Shown here one piece after another: positions 61,620 to 64,000 of a stretch of 64,000 bases of DNA (position 1 is its first letter; each line of letters begins with the position of its first letter). Under the pieces are notes generated by a model. That model was not told the origin of the DNA. It saw only the letters and a list, made by a program, of their open reading frames with translations, and searched no databases. The stretch lies in assembly GCF_001029505.1 (NCBI RefSeq), contig NZ_LEKH01000010.1, positions 1 through 64,000 on the forward strand, in the 5' to 3' direction. The stretch is from Rubrobacter aplysinae. GTDB taxonomy: Bacteria; Actinomycetota; Rubrobacteria; Rubrobacterales; Rubrobacteraceae. A program made the position numbers and the translations under genes.

Positions 61620-61988
61620 CTAGAATGCGCCTTCGATGTGCCGCACCTCCGGCTCCGCTCCGCCTTCCTGTATACCCACGACGTCGAAACGGACTTCCTC
61701 GAAGCCGGGCTCGCGCTCGGCTATGTACTGCTCGGCGACGGCCCTGATGATCTGTTGCTTACGCGGGGTCACCGCCTCCACCGGCTCGCCAAAGCCCGTC
61801 CCCCGGCGCAGCTTGACCTCCAGGAAAACCAGACAATCGCCGTCGCGTAGGATCAGGTCTATCTCCCCGTAGCGAGTGCGGTAGTTGCGCTCGACCAGCT
61901 CGTAACCCCGGGCGAGCAGCCTCTGGAGCGCGATGCTCTCGCCCCGGTCCCCGACCCCTCTGGTGCCCCGGCTAGCCGACGTCGCCCG
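61620..61988 (-). CDS. YraN/UPF0102-family predicted endonuclease-fold protein (start codon unresolved)
   Basis: A conserved UPF0102 protein, with sequence DRGESIALQRLLARGYELVE, RNYRTRYGEIDLILRDGDCL, VFLEVKLRRGTGFGEPVEAV and RKQQIIRAVAEQYIA as separate blocks. The Asp, Glu and Lys of IDLI...FLEVK are those of the restriction-endonuclease-like fold. The open frame runs from after a TAG at 61991 to the stop at 61620, but contains no ATG, GTG or TTG before the family's core. Candidates include ACG at 61982. It lies between rnhB and comM, the usual place. The coordinates give the maximal open frame, so the true protein is about 115-120 residues. Confidence 0.8.
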   Translation of the reverse strand, partial: RATSASRGTRGVGDRGESIALQRLLARGYELVERNYRTRYGEIDLILRDGDCLVFLEVKLRRGTGFGEPVEAVTPRKQQIIRAVAEQYIAEREPGFEEVRFDVVGIQEGGAEPEVRHIEGAF

Positions 61989-62616
61989 CTACCTCCAGGG
62001 CAGCACGTACGGGCGACCAGCTAAGACGATGCGACCTGCAAGGCCCGAACTCCGCCAGCGCCAGCCGGTGCTGGGGCGCCCCATAGCCCTTGTGGCGCTC
62101 GAAGCCGTATCCTGTCCTCTCGGCGGCGAGGCTGCGCATCGCGCCGTCTCGCAGCACCTTGGCGACCACGCTCGCCGCCGCGACCGCCGCACTCGACCCG
62201 TCCGCCCGTGGGAGAGACTCTATGTTCTCCCCCAGCCGCAGGTTGCCGTCGGCGAGGGCGCAGCCAGAGCCGCCCGCGCGCTCTATGGCCTCTATGGCCC
62301 CGCGCAAAGCCTCTTTGTTCGCCGCTCCGACCCCGTGGCGGTCGATCCACCACGCCGGCAGGCTAACCACGGATACCATCTCGGAGGCCGAGATCACCCA
62401 CGGCAAAAGACCCTCTCTCTTGCGGGGAGAGAGGGTCTTAGAGTCATTCAACCCTTCTATTTCGGTGGCGCTGAGCACCACTGCCGAGGCCAGCAAAGGA
62501 CCAGCCCACGAGCCTCGCCCCGCCTCATCCGCCCCCGCGAGCGGCGGCCGACGACCATCCCCTACGACCCACGCGGCGTCAAAGGCGTAGAGCGGGCCGC
62601 TGTCGGCGAGCCCCAA
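61972..62616 (-). CDS. rnhB: Ribonuclease HII
   Basis: A 214-residue RNase HII that cuts RNA in RNA-DNA hybrids and at single ribonucleotides. The catalytic set is visible in LAGADEAGRGSWAGPL (Asp, Glu), ALADGNLRLG (Asp), and AASVVAKVLRDGAM (Asp). The start is TTG at 62616; its ribosome site is poor. The end overlaps the yraN frame by a few bases. The order rplS-rnhB-yraN-comM-dprA is well kept in actinobacteria. Confidence 0.94.
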   Translation of the reverse strand: MGLADSGPLYAFDAAWVVGDGRRPPLAGADEAGRGSWAGPLLASAVVLSATEIEGLNDSKTLSPRKREGLLPWVISASEMVSVVSLPAWWIDRHGVGAANKEALRGAIEAIERAGGSGCALADGNLRLGENIESLPRADGSSAAVAAASVVAKVLRDGAMRSLAAERTGYGFERHKGYGAPQHRLALAEFGPCRSHRLSWSPVRAALEVAGDVG

Positions 62617-62669
62617 GTGATCAGGCCGGGAGCTGACGGGCTACCAGGCTCTACTCCGCTCTGGCGGTC

Positions 62670-62996
62670 CTACTTGGCCTTCTTGACGCGGGCCTTCTTG
62701 CCGACCTTCTCCCGGATGTAGTAGATCTTGGACTGCCGCACGTCGCCGCGCGAGACGACCTCGATGCTGGAGATCATGGGCGAATGTATCGGGAAGACGC
62801 GCTCCACCGACACGCCAAAGGAGTTCTTGCGCACTATGAAGGTCTCGTTTATGCCCGAGCCCTTACGGCCCAGACACAGACCCTCGAAGCTCTGTATGCG
62901 TTCGCGGTTACCCTCGGTAACGCGCTGGTTCACCCGAACCGTGTCGCCGGGACGGAACTGTACGACGTTCTGCTTGAGATTCTCACTCGTTATCAT
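62670..62996 (-). CDS. rplS: 50S ribosomal protein L19
   Basis: A 108-residue L19 at the 30S-50S interface. Seen in [54 protein letters not shown] and the C-terminal [13 protein letters not shown] chose the ATG at 62996, which has GAGAGGAGCC upstream; the longer frame to 63089 is not conserved. The usual trmD-rplS order is kept. Confidence 0.97.
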   Translation of the reverse strand: MITSENLKQNVVQFRPGDTVRVNQRVTEGNRERIQSFEGLCLGRKGSGINETFIVRKNSFGVSVERVFPIHSPMISSIEVVSRGDVRQSKIYYIREKVGKKARVKKAK

Positions 62997-63095
62997 TGTG
63001 TAAGGCTCCTCTCGCCGATGCTCTGATACTTTAGGGTATTCCCTGCTGCTTTTTCGTGACCGCTCACGCGATGTAACGTCCTGAATCAACCTCCA

Positions 63096-63824
63096 TCAGG
63101 ACGTCCTCGTACCTTGCTCCGAGCCAACAGAGCGCCGGCGGGATTCGTCCTCGCGCCAGCGCTGGATCTCGGCATGATTGCCGGATAATAGCACGGCGGG
63201 CACTCCGGCTCCATCCCACTGGGCGGGCCGGGTGTACTGCGGCGGCCCGAGCGATCCGGGCTCCGCCTCCGAGAAAGACTCTCCCACGAGGCTTTCGGAG
63301 TTGCCGAGCACGCCGTCCAGCAGGCGTATTACAGAGTCGGAGACGGCGGCCGCGGCGATCTCACCACCCGAGAGCACGAAGTCGCCGACGGACACGGCCC
63401 CGCTCGATAGCTCCGTCCTGACCCGCTCGTCCAGGCCGCCGTAACGGCCGCAGATCATGGTCAGCCCCCGCCCGCCGGAGAGGCCGCCGGCAAGCTCCCG
63501 GGCGTACTCCTGATCGAAGGTGCGACCCCCGGGCTCCGTTACCAGTACCTCGCGGTGCTCGCGAACCTCGCGCGCCCTCACGCCGTAGGCATCCTCCAGG
63601 GCGCGGGCGATCACGTCGGCTCGCATCACCATCCCGGCGCCCCCGCCGTATGGCATGTCGTCAATACGGCCATCCGGCGCGTGCTCCCGCAGATCGAAGC
63701 ACCGCAGACCGGCCGTGCCGCGCTCCACCGCGCGTCCAACCACCCCGACCCCGAGCATCGCCCGTACGGCCTCCGGGAAAACGCAGAACACGTCTATATT
63801 GGCTGTAACATTTGCGGGTCGCAC
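63096..63824 (-). CDS. trmD: tRNA (guanine-N1)-methyltransferase TrmD
   Basis: A 242-residue SPOUT methyltransferase that makes m1G37 in tRNA. The deep-knot motifs are present: DDMPYGGGAGMVMRADV, LTMICGRYGGLDERV, SVGDFVLSGGEIAA and YTRPAQWDGAGVPAVLLSGNH, in parts. Length is normal. It follows rimM by 67 bases and precedes rplS by about 100 bases. Confidence 0.97.
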   Translation of the reverse strand: MRPANVTANIDVFCVFPEAVRAMLGVGVVGRAVERGTAGLRCFDLREHAPDGRIDDMPYGGGAGMVMRADVIARALEDAYGVRAREVREHREVLVTEPGGRTFDQEYARELAGGLSGGRGLTMICGRYGGLDERVRTELSSGAVSVGDFVLSGGEIAAAAVSDSVIRLLDGVLGNSESLVGESFSEAEPGSLGPPQYTRPAQWDGAGVPAVLLSGNHAEIQRWREDESRRRSVGSEQGTRTS

Positions 63825-63891
63825 TAGATAGAAGCCTTACTCGGGGCTTACGAGGGTGGTCCGTGAGTGCCGGTGATGACCTTTGATGAGG

Positions 63892-64000
63892 CTACTCGGG
63901 CGTATCGCGCGGGTCGTCGGGCTCCGGCGGGCGCACCACGACCTTCCCCTCTTCTACCTCCACCTCGGGGACGTGTTCGAGGGTAAACGGCACGAGCGTT
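63892..64000 (-). CDS. rimM: C-terminal end of ribosome maturation factor RimM (5' partial)
   Basis: The last 35 codons and TAG stop of a minus-strand gene that continues beyond the window. The residues LVPFTLEHVPEVEVEEGK and VVVRPPE match the end of the RimM PRC-barrel domain. Its position before trmD and rplS supports the call. Confidence 0.82.
   Translation of the reverse strand, partial: TLVPFTLEHVPEVEVEEGKVVVRPPEPDDPRDTPE

Overview
The window is about 64 kb of high-GC chromosomal DNA from a deep-branching actinobacterium, most likely Rubrobacter or a close relative. This is an inference from content and order: an RNase Y, RNase J and PNPase set, a WhiG/FliA-type sigma factor beside dprA and comM, a RodZ-like protein beside ftsK and recA, an ATP-type PEP carboxykinase, a manganese catalase and strong GC bias at third positions. 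No rRNA, tRNA, CRISPR array, prophage or insertion sequence is visible.

Region 1 (1-21 kb) is accessory in character, with short operons on both strands: a LarA-like racemase, a UPF0045 protein, a CPA1 antiporter, an HMCES/YedK protein, a two-gene membrane cassette containing a VPS62-like domain, glutaminase, a GT-C glycosyltransferase, an ECF sigma factor coupled to an alkylation-repair fusion protein, a MOSC protein, MsrA, a 28-residue membrane peptide, a Tat-exported C39-like peptidase, a cupin/SRPBCC pair, asparaginase, and a metal-handling cluster (polysaccharide deacetylase, small HW-motif protein, CobW GTPase, Fur-family regulator). Region 2 (20-23 kb) holds manganese catalase and pckA; the catalase has a clear promoter with a PerR-like operator.

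Region 3 (23-37 kb, all minus strand) is rny - GHKL ATPase - miaA - hflX - ribD_C - macrodomain, then recA-recX, ftsK-rodZ and rnj. Region 4 (37-48 kb) is one long run of translation genes: rimP-nusA-infB-ylxP-rbfA-nrnA-truB-ribF-rpsO-pnp-M16 peptidase. Its leader has a near-consensus promoter followed at once by an intrinsic terminator, which suggests attenuation, possibly by NusA itself. Region 5 (48-64 kb) is rimM-trmD-rplS-rnhB-yraN-comM-dprA-sigma-rpsB-tsf-pyrH-frr-uppS-cdsA-dxr-rseP-ispG.

The most unusual structures are these. (a) A DUF4258/DUF2283 toxin-antitoxin-like pair is wedged between two 113-bp copies of the 3' end of ispG. (b) Four conserved genes (SRPBCC, ribD_C, truB, yraN) have no ATG, GTG or TTG codon upstream of their conserved N-terminal coding sequence, and three of them carry a GTA near the expected start. 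(c) An ECF sigma factor is coupled to an O6-alkylguanine transferase with a C-terminal four-cysteine module. (d) A free-standing GHKL ATPase occupies the position where mutL often lies.
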